This document shows, piece by piece, positions 1 to 5,373 of a stretch of 6,110 bases of DNA. The position numbers were made by a program, and so were the translations under genes. This DNA is from Lentisphaeria bacterium UBA1732. Its GTDB lineage: Bacteria; Verrucomicrobiota; Lentisphaeria; Victivallales; UBA1829. Location: assembly GCA_002315855.1 (NCBI GenBank), contig DCIG01000021.1, positions 1-6,110 on the forward strand. Reading direction: 5' to 3'. Position 1 is the first letter of the stretch; the number at the start of each line of letters is the position of its first letter. Below the pieces are notes generated by a model. It did not search any database. It had not been told where the DNA came from and was given only the letters and a program-made list of their open reading frames with translations.

Positions 1-29
1 GAAATGTGCGTTGCGTTAATTGAAAAAGT

Positions 30-63
30 AAAAGCTTACCCATGAAAGCCGAAGTAAGCTTTT
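30..63. terminator. Terminator-like hairpin, possibly bidirectional
   Basis: A perfect 10-bp stem pairs AAAAGCTTAC (30-39) with GTAAGCTTTT (54-63) around a 14-nt loop. T-rich sequence follows in both directions; on the minus strand the stem is followed by ACTTTTTC. It could end transcription from lemA (about 87 bases past its stop codon) or from a plus-strand gene left of the window. Confidence 0.6.
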
Positions 64-96
64 CCCTTTACAATTCACCATTCACCCATAAATTAA

Positions 97-140
97 AACA
101 AGTGATTCCAAATTCCTTTCGCTGTTTGAAATCACTTGTT
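97..140. repeat. Diverged palindromic repeat or hairpin after lemA
   Basis: AACAAGTGATTCCAAA (97-112) pairs with TTTGAAATCACTTGTT (125-140) over 16 bp with one mismatch around a 12-nt loop. The arm GTGATTTCAAA resembles the GCTGATTTCAAA arm of the other repeats, but the outer bases (ACAAGT) and the centre differ, so it is a distant copy at best. It lies 10 bases past the lemA stop codon. On the minus strand it is followed by TTTTAATTTATG, so it may also act as a terminator. Confidence 0.6.
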
Positions 141-149
141 TCATTTCTC

Positions 150-722
150 TCAGAATTTCACTTCCGGAGCTTTTTCCACTGCCGCATGTCCGGCCGGAGG
201 ATCGAAATACTCTTTCTTCTGCAAATCCAGCCCGCCTGCAAAAAGCGAGCCGGGAAATTGTCGAATCGCCTGATTGAACGATTTGACAGACTCATTGTAT
301 CGCGTCCTTGCCACTGCAATTCGGTTTTCGGTTCCGGCGAGCTCATCCATCAAACTGCGGAATGTTGTATCCGCTTTCAAGTTCGGATAATTTTCCGCGA
401 CGGCCAGCAGACGATCCAGAACACCTTTCATTTGTACTGCCGCTTCGGCCTTTCCTTCCGGACTCTTTGCAGCCAGCATGGCAGAGCGTGCATTTGCAAT
501 CTCCGTGAAAATCTTGTCTTCGTGTGCCGCATATCCTTTCACGGTATTGACCAGATTCGGAATCAAATCGGTTCTGCGTTGCAGCTGCGTATCAATCTGG
601 CTCCACTGTTCATTCACTTTTTCATCAAGTGCAATCAATCCGTTTTTGGTTGAGATAACGAACATGAAGCCAATCACGATGACAGCAAGGACTGCCCCCA
701 TAATTACAAGTGCTTTTTTCAT
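150..722 (-). CDS. lemA: LemA family membrane-anchored protein
   Basis: A 190-residue protein, normal length for LemA. It has a single N-terminal membrane segment (about 4-23), then a long helical domain predicted to face the outside of the membrane. Family hallmarks are clear: NGLIALDEKVNEQWSQIDTQ (27-46), LQRRTDLIPNLVNTVKGYAA (47-66), AENYPNLKAD (109-118), GTENRIAVARTRYNESV (130-146) and IRQFPG (153-158). The C-terminal tail is short and Pro/Ala/Lys-rich. The family's biochemical role is unknown; gene neighbourhoods in many bacteria pair it with TPM/YgcG or HtpX-like proteins, suggesting an envelope function. The ATG at 722 is preceded by AAAGG (732-736) spaced 9 nt. The gene sits directly downstream of the TPM gene on the same strand and may be co-transcribed with it. 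Confidence 0.96.
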   Translation of the reverse strand: MKKALVIMGAVLAVIVIGFMFVISTKNGLIALDEKVNEQWSQIDTQLQRRTDLIPNLVNTVKGYAAHEDKIFTEIANARSAMLAAKSPEGKAEAAVQMKGVLDRLLAVAENYPNLKADTTFRSLMDELAGTENRIAVARTRYNESVKSFNQAIRQFPGSLFAGGLDLQKKEYFDPPAGHAAVEKAPEVKF

Positions 723-787
723 TTTGAATAACCTTTCGTTTGTTTTGTTTTAAAGTCTTTTCAGACCTTGATAAAATTGAAATTATT

Positions 788-811
788 TTGCTGATTTTAT
801 GCGTTCAGCAA
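788..811. other. Small hairpin in the TPM-lemA gap
   Basis: A perfect 7-bp stem pairs TTGCTGA (788-794) with TCAGCAA (805-811) around a 10-nt loop, between the TPM stop and the lemA start. There is no T tract on the minus strand, so it is not a convincing terminator. It might modulate how much transcript continues into lemA. It contains GCTGATTT but otherwise does not match the palindromic repeat family. I saw no convincing promoter in this gap. Confidence 0.35.
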
Positions 812-849
812 GTTGATAAAAACATTTCTTTTTCCCTCCCATTTTTTCA

Positions 850-1590
850 TTACCATCGTCCTGATGCGCCTCCTCCTCCGCCGCGTCCTCCTCCGCCCCC
901 GCTGAATCCGCCTCCTCTGCTTCCGCTTCCTCTGCCCCCGGAGGATGAGCCGAATATCAGACTGTGCAGCATCATCCGCGGATTACGGATAAACATAATG
1001 ATGAATATGAGGAAGAAAATCAGCATGAACCATTCTCCGTTTTTACTTTGGGAATCGGTCTCTTGCCTCATAGCCTGAAATTCGTCGCTCATTTTTCCCG
1101 TTATGTCGTATTCGATTTGACCGATTGCCGCCAGTACTCCGTCGCAATAGCGATTTCCCTTGAAATAATCCGCCATCATTCGGATAATATCCCCCGCCTT
1201 TGCATCGTTAATCTCTCCCTCCCATCCGTAGCCCACTTCCAAACGCATTTGCCGCATTTCCGGTACAATCAGCAAAATGGCTCCGTTGTCTTTTCCTTTT
1301 TGACCGGGTTTCCATTCATCCATCAGCTTGATGCCTGCTTCTTCAATCGTTGCATCGTCAAACGCATTCAGAAATGCGGCGAAAAGCTGTCCTCCTGTTT
1401 TCTTTTCAAATTCTTGAAGTGCATTGTCTATTTTGCTTTTTTCTGCAGATTTCAGAACATGTGCCTCATCGACCACGCGTCCTGTCAGTGCCGGTGCTTC
1501 AAAAGCGGATGCCGTAAAAAGCAGACAGAAAAACAGGCTTAGCACTGCAAAAAATCGTTGTGATTTCTGATAGAAGAATAACCGGTACAC
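850..1590 (-). CDS. TPM-domain (YgcG family) exported membrane protein with Gly-rich tail
   Basis: A 246-residue protein with an N-terminal signal peptide: basic start, hydrophobic residues about 13-25 and a probable cleavage site near ASA (27-29). The TPM domain spans about 31-165. It shows VVDEAHVL (39-46), the family core KGKDNGAILLIVPE (98-111), MRLEVGYGWEGEIND (115-129) and the FKGNRYCDGV segment (143-152). A transmembrane helix follows (about 187-201, WFMLIFFLIFIIMFI). The tail (214-246) is almost pure Gly/Ser/Arg and ends SGRW, as is typical of this family. The domain is therefore outside the cytoplasmic membrane; relatives are implicated in envelope quality control and photosystem II repair, but the activity here is not known. 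The start is GTG at 1590 with GAGGTG at 1596-1601 spaced 5 nt. lemA follows 127 bases downstream on the same strand, a common pairing. Confidence 0.93.
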   Translation of the reverse strand: MYRLFFYQKSQRFFAVLSLFFCLLFTASAFEAPALTGRVVDEAHVLKSAEKSKIDNALQEFEKKTGGQLFAAFLNAFDDATIEEAGIKLMDEWKPGQKGKDNGAILLIVPEMRQMRLEVGYGWEGEINDAKAGDIIRMMADYFKGNRYCDGVLAAIGQIEYDITGKMSDEFQAMRQETDSQSKNGEWFMLIFFLIFIIMFIRNPRMMLHSLIFGSSSGGRGSGSRGGGFSGGGGGRGGGGGASGRW

Positions 1591-1628
1591 CGATTCACCT
1601 CACTCTTTCATTTCGTTTTTGACAAAGC

Positions 1629-1669
1629 GTTGATTTCAAAACTCACGGCAGGTCTTTTGATTTGAGTTC
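1629..1669 (+). repeat. Palindromic intergenic repeat, single copy
   Basis: A 41-bp unit reading GTTGATTTCAAAACTCACGG, then CAGGTCTTTTGATTTGAGTTC. It aligns without gaps to the right end of the 2382-2545 element and, inverted, to the copy at 5293-5335. The core CGGCAGG is identical in all three. The closing arm has decayed (TTTTGATTTGAG instead of TTTTGAAATCAG), so the palindrome is imperfect. It sits 38 bases upstream of the TPM gene start, in the gap before that gene. Confidence 0.72.
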
Positions 1670-1687
1670 CCGGGATAAAGCCGGGAA
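1667..1687 (-). terminator. GC-rich hairpin after the GyrI-like gene, possible terminator
   Basis: A perfect 7-bp stem pairs TTCCCGG (1667-1673) with CCGGGAA (1681-1687) around a 7-nt loop, 36 bases past the stop codon of the GyrI-like gene. It overlaps the end of the palindromic repeat by 3 bases. No T run follows on the minus strand, so this is a weak terminator candidate; it might instead be a processing or pause structure. Confidence 0.4.
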
Positions 1688-1723
1688 ATCCTCTTTCTTC
1701 TTGTCGTTCAACCCGCTTTTTGA

Positions 1724-2356
1724 TTATTTCTTCCGAATCGGATGCCGGATGATGGTTTTCAGTTTTTCCGCCGCGACTTTTCGGCAGTCTGACATATAAA
1801 TCTCATGATGTTTGCGCACGTCGGAAAAATCGTACTCATATCCGTTTTTGTTCAGATACTCATCCATGATTGCGATGCTGCTGCATTCGCTGTCGTAGGA
1901 GCCTGTGTGCATGATTTGAACACACAATCCTTCATTAAACATCCAAAACTTTACATCGGAAAATTCTCTTTTTTTCTTTTTCCCGGCTTCATTGATGGCC
2001 CATTCCACGGTTTCCTGTGTAACAAATTCCGGGATACGGATCATGGAAATCCACTGATAATCGTTTTTCCGCGTCAAATCGATTCCATCAATACCGTCTT
2101 GCCACCACAGCCCCTCAAGCGGCGGCACCACGAAATCAAAATACCCGTCAATTCGATGATCGCCCATCTTGCTCATTTTGATGGTATATGCCACGCCGTA
2201 GAGTTGTTCAATTGCATCCTGATATGCTCCGTTTGCCTCATTCGGATTGCCTGCTCCCCGAATCGCGATATAGTTCATAACCGGAACATTCACGATTGCC
2301 GGCACCGATTTCGGAGCATAAAAATCTTTATATTCTTTCTTGAAATCAAACGCCAT
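1724..2356 (-). CDS. GyrI-like small-molecule-binding domain protein
   Basis: A 210-residue soluble protein of the GyrI-like/AraC effector-binding superfamily, in the stand-alone form without a DNA-binding domain. Recognisable family stretches are PVMNYIAIRGAGNPNE (about 26-40), YFDFVVPPLEGLWW (about 72-85), WISMIRIPEFVT (about 102-113), LCVQIMHTGSYDSE (about 144-157) and KHHEIYMSD near the C-terminus, followed by KLKTIIRHPIRKK. Relatives bind or hydrolyse small hydrophobic or drug-like molecules; the ligand here is unknown. The start is chosen at ATG 2356, preceded by AAGGAAAG (2367-2374), and it gives the normal family N-terminus (FDFKKEYKDFY). The frame stays open upstream to 2602, but that extension runs through the repeat element and has no family similarity, so it should not be annotated as protein. 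A TATAAT (2375-2380) overlaps the ATAA flank but lies too close to the start to be a convincing promoter. Confidence 0.88.
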   Translation of the reverse strand: MAFDFKKEYKDFYAPKSVPAIVNVPVMNYIAIRGAGNPNEANGAYQDAIEQLYGVAYTIKMSKMGDHRIDGYFDFVVPPLEGLWWQDGIDGIDLTRKNDYQWISMIRIPEFVTQETVEWAINEAGKKKKREFSDVKFWMFNEGLCVQIMHTGSYDSECSSIAIMDEYLNKNGYEYDFSDVRKHHEIYMSDCRKVAAEKLKTIIRHPIRKK

Positions 2357-2381
2357 TTTTATGGTTCTTTCCTTATTATAA

Positions 2382-2545
2382 GAGCTGATTTCAAAAGTCA
2401 TTGGCGGAAAGATTTGATTGGAATCTTCGCACAGTTGGCGGGAGTAGTTTGAGGTGGCTGCTTGGAACGCAACCGCCGAAAACGCTCTTCCGGCAAATGC
2501 CGAAGAGATTTTCAAAGCTCCCGGCAGGACTTTTGAAATTAGCTC
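2382..2545. mobile_element. MITE-like non-coding element with terminal inverted repeats and ATAA flanks
   Basis: The 16-bp left end GAGCTGATTTCAAAAG (2382-2397) is the inverted repeat of the right end CTTTTGAAATTAGCTC (2530-2545) with one mismatch. The 164-bp body is flanked on both sides by ATAA (2378-2381 and 2546-2549), a candidate 4-bp target duplication. The interior is rich in small hairpins: AAGATT/AATCTT (2409-2414 with 2422-2427), GGTGGCTGC/GCAACCGCC (around 2455-2478) and CTCTTCCGGC/GCCGAAGAG (2485-2507). The right 41 bp (2505-2545) aligns without gaps to the stand-alone repeat at 1629-1669 at 30 of 41 positions, and the left end matches the array at 4893. It encodes no transposase, so any movement would need enzymes supplied elsewhere. 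It lies between the panC terminator and the GyrI-like gene, ending 25 bases before that start codon. Confidence 0.65.
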
Positions 2546-2580
2546 ATAAGTTAAAAAGTTGGTCTTTTCCCCTCGCCATG

Positions 2581-2640
2581 AAAAAATTTTACAGATGCAC
2601 AAAAGCAGAAAGAAATGATTCCTGAGTATTTGTGCATCTG
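2581..2640 (-). terminator. Rho-independent terminator of the malic enzyme-panC operon
   Basis: A perfect 12-bp stem pairs CAGATGCACAAA (2592-2603) with TTTGTGCATCTG (2629-2640) around a 25-nt loop. On the minus strand it is followed by TAAAATTTTTTC, a T-rich tail. It begins about 20 bases past the panC stop codon. A weaker AT-only hairpin (CAAAAAC/GTTTTTG, 2641-2659) sits between stop and stem. The long loop is somewhat unusual, but position and tail fit a terminator well. Confidence 0.75.
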
Positions 2641-2660
2641 CAAAAACAAACAGTTTTTGT

Positions 2661-3512
2661 TCAGTTCAGCTGAACATTGTCAATTAACCGCGTTGCCCCG
2701 AATTTCGCGGCAACGGCAATTGTATGATGTCCCCCCGGAACCATTTCTTCTTGCGGAATCATGGTTTCGGAATCTGTCAATTCGATGTAATCGACCACTC
2801 CGCCCGCTTTTTCGATTGCAGAGCGGATTGCCCCAATCAGTTCCGCCGCTTTGATTTCAGGATTTTCTTTCACCGTTTTTTGTGCGGCGAAAAGACTTCT
2901 TGAAATCGCAAGAGCACGCTGATGTTCATCCGCTGACAGGTACTTGTTGCGCGAACTCATTGCCAGTCCGTCGGCTTCGCGGATAATCGGAGCCGTGATA
3001 ATCGTAATCGGGAAATTCAAATCACGAACCATGCGGCGAATGATTGCTGCCTGCTGAGCGTCTTTCTGTCCGAATACAGCCAAATCGGGGAGGGCGGCAA
3101 GGAAAAGTTTGGATACGACTGTCGTAACACCTTGGAAATGTGTCGGACGTGTGCGTCCGCACAGTTTCTGCGAAATGGTTGTTTCTGCCACATGGCAAGT
3201 CAGCGGCTGCGGGTACATATCGGACACTGCGGGCGCGAAAATCACATCCACTTTTCTTGCTTCGCACATTGCCCGGTCATGCTCGAAATCACGTGGATAG
3301 CGGTCAAAGTCTTCATTCGGACCGAACTGAATCGGATTGACGAAAATCGAGACCACGATTGCATTTGCTCCGTTTGCACGTGCCGTGTCAATCAGCGACA
3401 TGTGTCCGTCGTGCAGAAAGCCCATAGTCGGAACTAACCCTATGGTTTTTCCGTTCCTGCGCGCTTCTTTTGCCCACTGTTGAAGTTCTTTTACAGAATG
3501 AATGATTTGCAT
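2661..3512 (-). CDS. panC: Pantothenate synthetase (pantoate-beta-alanine ligase)
   Basis: Catalyses ATP-dependent condensation of pantoate with beta-alanine to pantothenate, the last step of vitamin B5 synthesis and precursor supply for coenzyme A; cytosolic. The 283-residue length is normal for the family. Visible signatures in order: PTMGFLHDGH (28-37) with the HIGH-like nucleotide-binding HDGH, VSIFVNPIQFGPNEDFDRYPR region (54-74), GRTRPTHFQGV (119-129), FGQKDAQQ (147-154), and MSSRN (185-189), the KMSKS-like ATP loop. The C-terminal dimerisation part ends ATRLIDNVQLN. It is second in a two-gene unit with malic enzyme. No panB or panD is adjacent. A strong terminator stem follows 20 bases after the stop codon, so transcription probably ends there. 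The last codons contain a perfect 12-bp palindrome, GTTCAGCTGAAC (2664-2675), likely coincidental. Confidence 0.98.
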   Translation of the reverse strand: MQIIHSVKELQQWAKEARRNGKTIGLVPTMGFLHDGHMSLIDTARANGANAIVVSIFVNPIQFGPNEDFDRYPRDFEHDRAMCEARKVDVIFAPAVSDMYPQPLTCHVAETTISQKLCGRTRPTHFQGVTTVVSKLFLAALPDLAVFGQKDAQQAAIIRRMVRDLNFPITIITAPIIREADGLAMSSRNKYLSADEHQRALAISRSLFAAQKTVKENPEIKAAELIGAIRSAIEKAGGVVDYIELTDSETMIPQEEMVPGGHHTIAVAAKFGATRLIDNVQLN

Positions 3513-3517
3513 ATTTG

Positions 3518-3522
3518 CCTCC
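3518..3522 (-). promoter_or_regulatory. Strong ribosome binding site of panC in the 12-nt gap
   Basis: GGAGG on the minus strand, 5 nt before the panC ATG and 2 nt after the malic enzyme stop codon. It fixes the panC start. The tight packing supports co-transcription and possibly translational coupling of the two genes. Confidence 0.85.
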
Positions 3523-3524
3523 GT

Positions 3525-4865
3525 TTATCGGTTGCTTTTTGCGATTCTTTCTGCCACAGAGCGTTCGTATGCGTCCAAATCCTGAATCTGGACCCGCGCC
3601 ACGCCATTGTCCATGGCCGCCTTTGCGACACAGCGTGCCACTCTGGGAACAACTCTGGGGTCAAACGGCTTCGGAATCACGAAACTTGCCTTCAGCGGGC
3701 ATTCTCCGTCGAATACTCCGGCTGCCGCTTCATTGGGATAAGCATCCGTCAGAATTTCGCGTACATAGTCGGGCATTGGTTCTGCCACAATATCAGCCAG
3801 TGCGCGGGAGGCCGCCAGTTTCATCGGTTCGATAATGTCAATCGCGCGTGTGTCCAGTGCTCCGCGGAAAATTCCGGGGAATCCGAGAACGTTATTCACC
3901 TGATTGCAGAAATCGGAACGTCCTGTCCCTGCTACAGCGGCACCTGCCGCCAGAGCTTCATCCGGGAATATTTCGGGGGTAGGATTGGCCATCGCGAATA
4001 CGACTGCACCGGGAGCCATCGTCTTAACCATTTCAGGTGTTAATGCTTTCGGTACAGACACTCCCACAAATACATCTGCGCCGCGAATGGCGTCTGCGAG
4101 TGTGCGCGCATCCGTTTCATTGGCGAAACGTTTCTTTTGTTCGGTCAAATCGGTGCGTCCGGCATGGATGACGCCTTTCGAGTCGCACAGCAGGAATTTT
4201 TTACGGTCGGCACCTGCGGAAACATAGTATTCTGCACAGGCGATTCCGGCGGCTCCCGCCCCGTTCATGACAAAACGGCAGTCTTCAATTTTTTTCCCGA
4301 CCACACGCAATGCGTTCAGAATCCCTGCCAGTGAAATGATTGCTGTACCATGCTGGTCATCATGGAAAACCGGGATATTCATTGCTTTTTTCAGCGCAGG
4401 TTCCACCACGAAACATGCCGGCGATCCAATATCTTCCAAATTGATTCCGCCGAATGACGGTTCCAGTGGACGTACTGCCGCAATCAGCTTGTCGGCATCC
4501 GTCTTCCCTTGTTCGTTGAAAACATTTCCCAGACACAGCGGCACCGCATCAATATCTGCAAATTTCTTGAACAGAACAGCTTTCCCCTCCATGACGGGCA
4601 TCCCTGCTTCCGGTCCGATATTTCCCAGACCGAGTACAGCTGTACCATCACTTACCACGGCGACCGTATTGCCTCGTCCGGTGTAACTCCACACCGCATC
4701 AGGATGATTGTGAATTTCCATGCAGGGCACAGCCACTCCCGGTGTATAAGCAAGGGACAAATCGTCCTGTGTAACGCAGCGTTTGGAAGGAATGATAGTG
4801 AGTTTGCCGGGTACGGGACCGGCATGATAGGCAAGACTTCGTTTTGCGAGTTCTTCGGATGCCAT
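3525..4865 (-). CDS. NAD(P)-dependent malic enzyme (malate dehydrogenase, oxaloacetate-decarboxylating), short form
   Basis: Cytosolic enzyme converting malate to pyruvate and CO2 while reducing NAD(P)+, linking the TCA pool to pyruvate and supplying NAD(P)H. The protein is 446 residues. The N-terminal malic domain carries the catalytic Tyr in SLAYTPGVAVP (Tyr40) and Lys in MEGKAVLFKK (Lys95). Metal ligands lie in INLEDIGSP (Glu144, Asp145) and VFHDDQHGTA (Asp170). The NAD(P)-binding domain has the GAGAAG turn (202-207), then ANPTPE (about 293-298) and NQVNNVLGFPGIFRGALD, all family hallmarks. The length fits the short bacterial form without the phosphotransacetylase-like domain of long MaeB proteins. 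Cofactor preference cannot be read with confidence. The start is ATG at 4865, with AGGAG at 4874-4878 spaced 8 nt. An in-frame TTG at 4871 is only 2 nt from that ribosome site and is less likely. The stop is 12 bases before panC, so the two are probably co-transcribed. Confidence 0.96.
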   Translation of the reverse strand: MASEELAKRSLAYHAGPVPGKLTIIPSKRCVTQDDLSLAYTPGVAVPCMEIHNHPDAVWSYTGRGNTVAVVSDGTAVLGLGNIGPEAGMPVMEGKAVLFKKFADIDAVPLCLGNVFNEQGKTDADKLIAAVRPLEPSFGGINLEDIGSPACFVVEPALKKAMNIPVFHDDQHGTAIISLAGILNALRVVGKKIEDCRFVMNGAGAAGIACAEYYVSAGADRKKFLLCDSKGVIHAGRTDLTEQKKRFANETDARTLADAIRGADVFVGVSVPKALTPEMVKTMAPGAVVFAMANPTPEIFPDEALAAGAAVAGTGRSDFCNQVNNVLGFPGIFRGALDTRAIDIIEPMKLAASRALADIVAEPMPDYVREILTDAYPNEAAAGVFDGECPLKASFVIPKPFDPRVVPRVARCVAKAAMDNGVARVQIQDLDAYERSVAERIAKSNR

Positions 4866-4892
4866 GTTCAATTCTCCTGAAATGTAATAATA

Positions 4893-5015
4893 GAGCTGAT
4901 TTCAAAATCCGTTGACGGAAGATTGTGAAAATCTTTTTTTTAGGGAGCTGATTTCAAAATCCGTTGACGGAAAGTTTTTTTCAAATCTCCTGACAGGCTT
5001 TTTTTGAAACGAGTC
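4893..5015 (+). repeat. Composite array of palindromic repeats with a 52-bp spaced duplication
   Basis: A 28-bp sequence beginning GAGCTGATTTCAAAA and ending CCGTTGACGGAA occurs identically at 4893-4920 and 4945-4972, offset by exactly 52 bp. Each copy contains a small CCG-TTGA-CGG hairpin. After the first copy, AAGATT (4919-4924) and AATCTT (4930-4935) form another hairpin followed by a T run on the plus strand. The second copy runs into a right-hand unit (about 4974-5015) with TTTCAAATCTCCTGACAGG and a degraded closing arm TTTTGAAACGAGTCC. The outer ends thus form an imperfect inverted repeat (about 11 of 15). AATAATA lies directly before the array (4886-4892) and recurs at 5023-5029, 7 bases past the right arm. 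This could be a target duplication or simply AT-rich chance. Confidence 0.8.
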
Positions 5016-5023
5016 CTTATTAA

Positions 5024-5053
5024 ATAATATACACCTGTTATCTTTTTTTTCAA
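5024..5053 (-). promoter_or_regulatory. Candidate sigma70-type promoter for the malic enzyme-panC operon
   Basis: On the minus strand TTGAAA (5048-5053) is followed after 18 nt by TATTAT (5024-5029), or after 16 nt by TATATT (5026-5031). Each -10 hexamer is one mismatch from TATAAT. Transcription would start near 5016-5018, at the right edge of the repeat array. That gives a leader of about 150 nt containing the array before the malic enzyme start. This is inferred from sequence resemblance alone in AT-rich DNA. Confidence 0.4.
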
Positions 5054-5240
5054 GCTGTTCAAGCCGTTTTCAAATCAAATCCTTATGTGCTTTTCTCTCT
5101 TCTCTGAGCTTTTCTTCTGTGCATTTTGGGATGGTATTTCATGATTCTTGAATGGACGTTTTTTTTGAAATTTTGCCAAAACAGGACTTCGCAAAAACGA
5201 AAAGACAGCGTGTCCAATGAATAAAGATTCCCTTATGATA
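5054..5240. other. AT-rich intergenic stretch, nothing clear
   Basis: This is part of the 508-bp gap between the glycine-rich gene and the malic enzyme gene. I see no credible open frame, RNA gene or strong hairpin. Fragments such as TTTTCAAATCAAATCC near 5067 and TTTTTTGAAATTTTGCC near 5162 faintly resemble arms of the palindromic repeat family and may be decayed copies, but the match is too weak to call. Confidence 0.4.
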
Positions 5241-5279
5241 TGAAAAAGGAAACTCCTTTGAACGCTTTAGAGTTTCCTT
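5241..5279 (-). terminator. Terminator hairpin after the glycine-rich gene
   Basis: A perfect 10-bp stem pairs AAGGAAACTC (5246-5255) with GAGTTTCCTT (5270-5279) around a 14-nt loop. Read on the minus strand the stem is followed by a T tract (5243-5247), as expected for a rho-independent terminator of the gene ending at 5374. On the plus strand it is followed by a weaker T/C-rich stretch. The stem is only moderately GC-rich. Confidence 0.65.
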
Positions 5280-5292
5280 CCTTTTCGTGGTG

Positions 5293-5335
5293 GAACTGAT
5301 TTCAAGTATCCTGCCGGGTGTTTTGAAATCAGCTC
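5293..5335 (-). repeat. Palindromic intergenic repeat, reverse-oriented copy
   Basis: A 43-bp near-palindrome. The left arm GAACTGATTTCAAG pairs with the right arm TTTTGAAATCAGCTC, with one A-C mismatch and one G-T wobble, around a C/G-rich centre CCTGCCGGG. Read on the minus strand it is GAGCTGATTTCAAAA, then CACCCGGCAGG, then a closing arm. It aligns without gaps to the copy at 1629-1669 and to the right end of the element at 2382-2545, so this copy has the opposite orientation. It lies 38 bases past the stop codon of the glycine-rich gene and just before its terminator hairpin. Confidence 0.8.
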
Positions 5336-5373
5336 TGCGGCATCACTGTAACAGCTTCCCTGAATCAGCTCAT

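Noticed and set aside
42..653. A 203-codon plus-strand open frame opposite lemA
   Set aside because: It lies antisense to a clear LemA family gene, has no recognisable motifs, and starts inside a terminator hairpin loop; it is a shadow frame.
1805..2452. A 215-codon plus-strand open frame opposite the GyrI-like gene
   Set aside because: It is antisense to a gene with clear family signatures, and its Cys/His/Phe-rich composition is typical of a complement-strand artefact.
2664..2675. Perfect palindrome GTTCAGCTGAAC as an operator
   Set aside because: It lies in the last codons of panC encoding conserved-looking C-terminal residues, with no second copy near any promoter; probably coincidence.
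4866..4871. TTG start for malic enzyme giving two extra residues
   Set aside because: The AGGAG ribosome site is only 2 nt from the TTG but 8 nt from the ATG at 4865, which is the normal spacing.
4893..5015. Known riboswitch in the malic enzyme leader
   Set aside because: No recognised riboswitch consensus was found, and the same units also occur downstream of other genes, which fits a dispersed repeat better than a ligand-sensing leader.
1629..5335. Palindromic repeats as integron attC sites or a CRISPR array
   Set aside because: There are no convincing core sites of the form RYYYAAC/GTTRRRY, no integrase, no gene cassette organisation, and no regularly spaced unique spacers between identical repeats.
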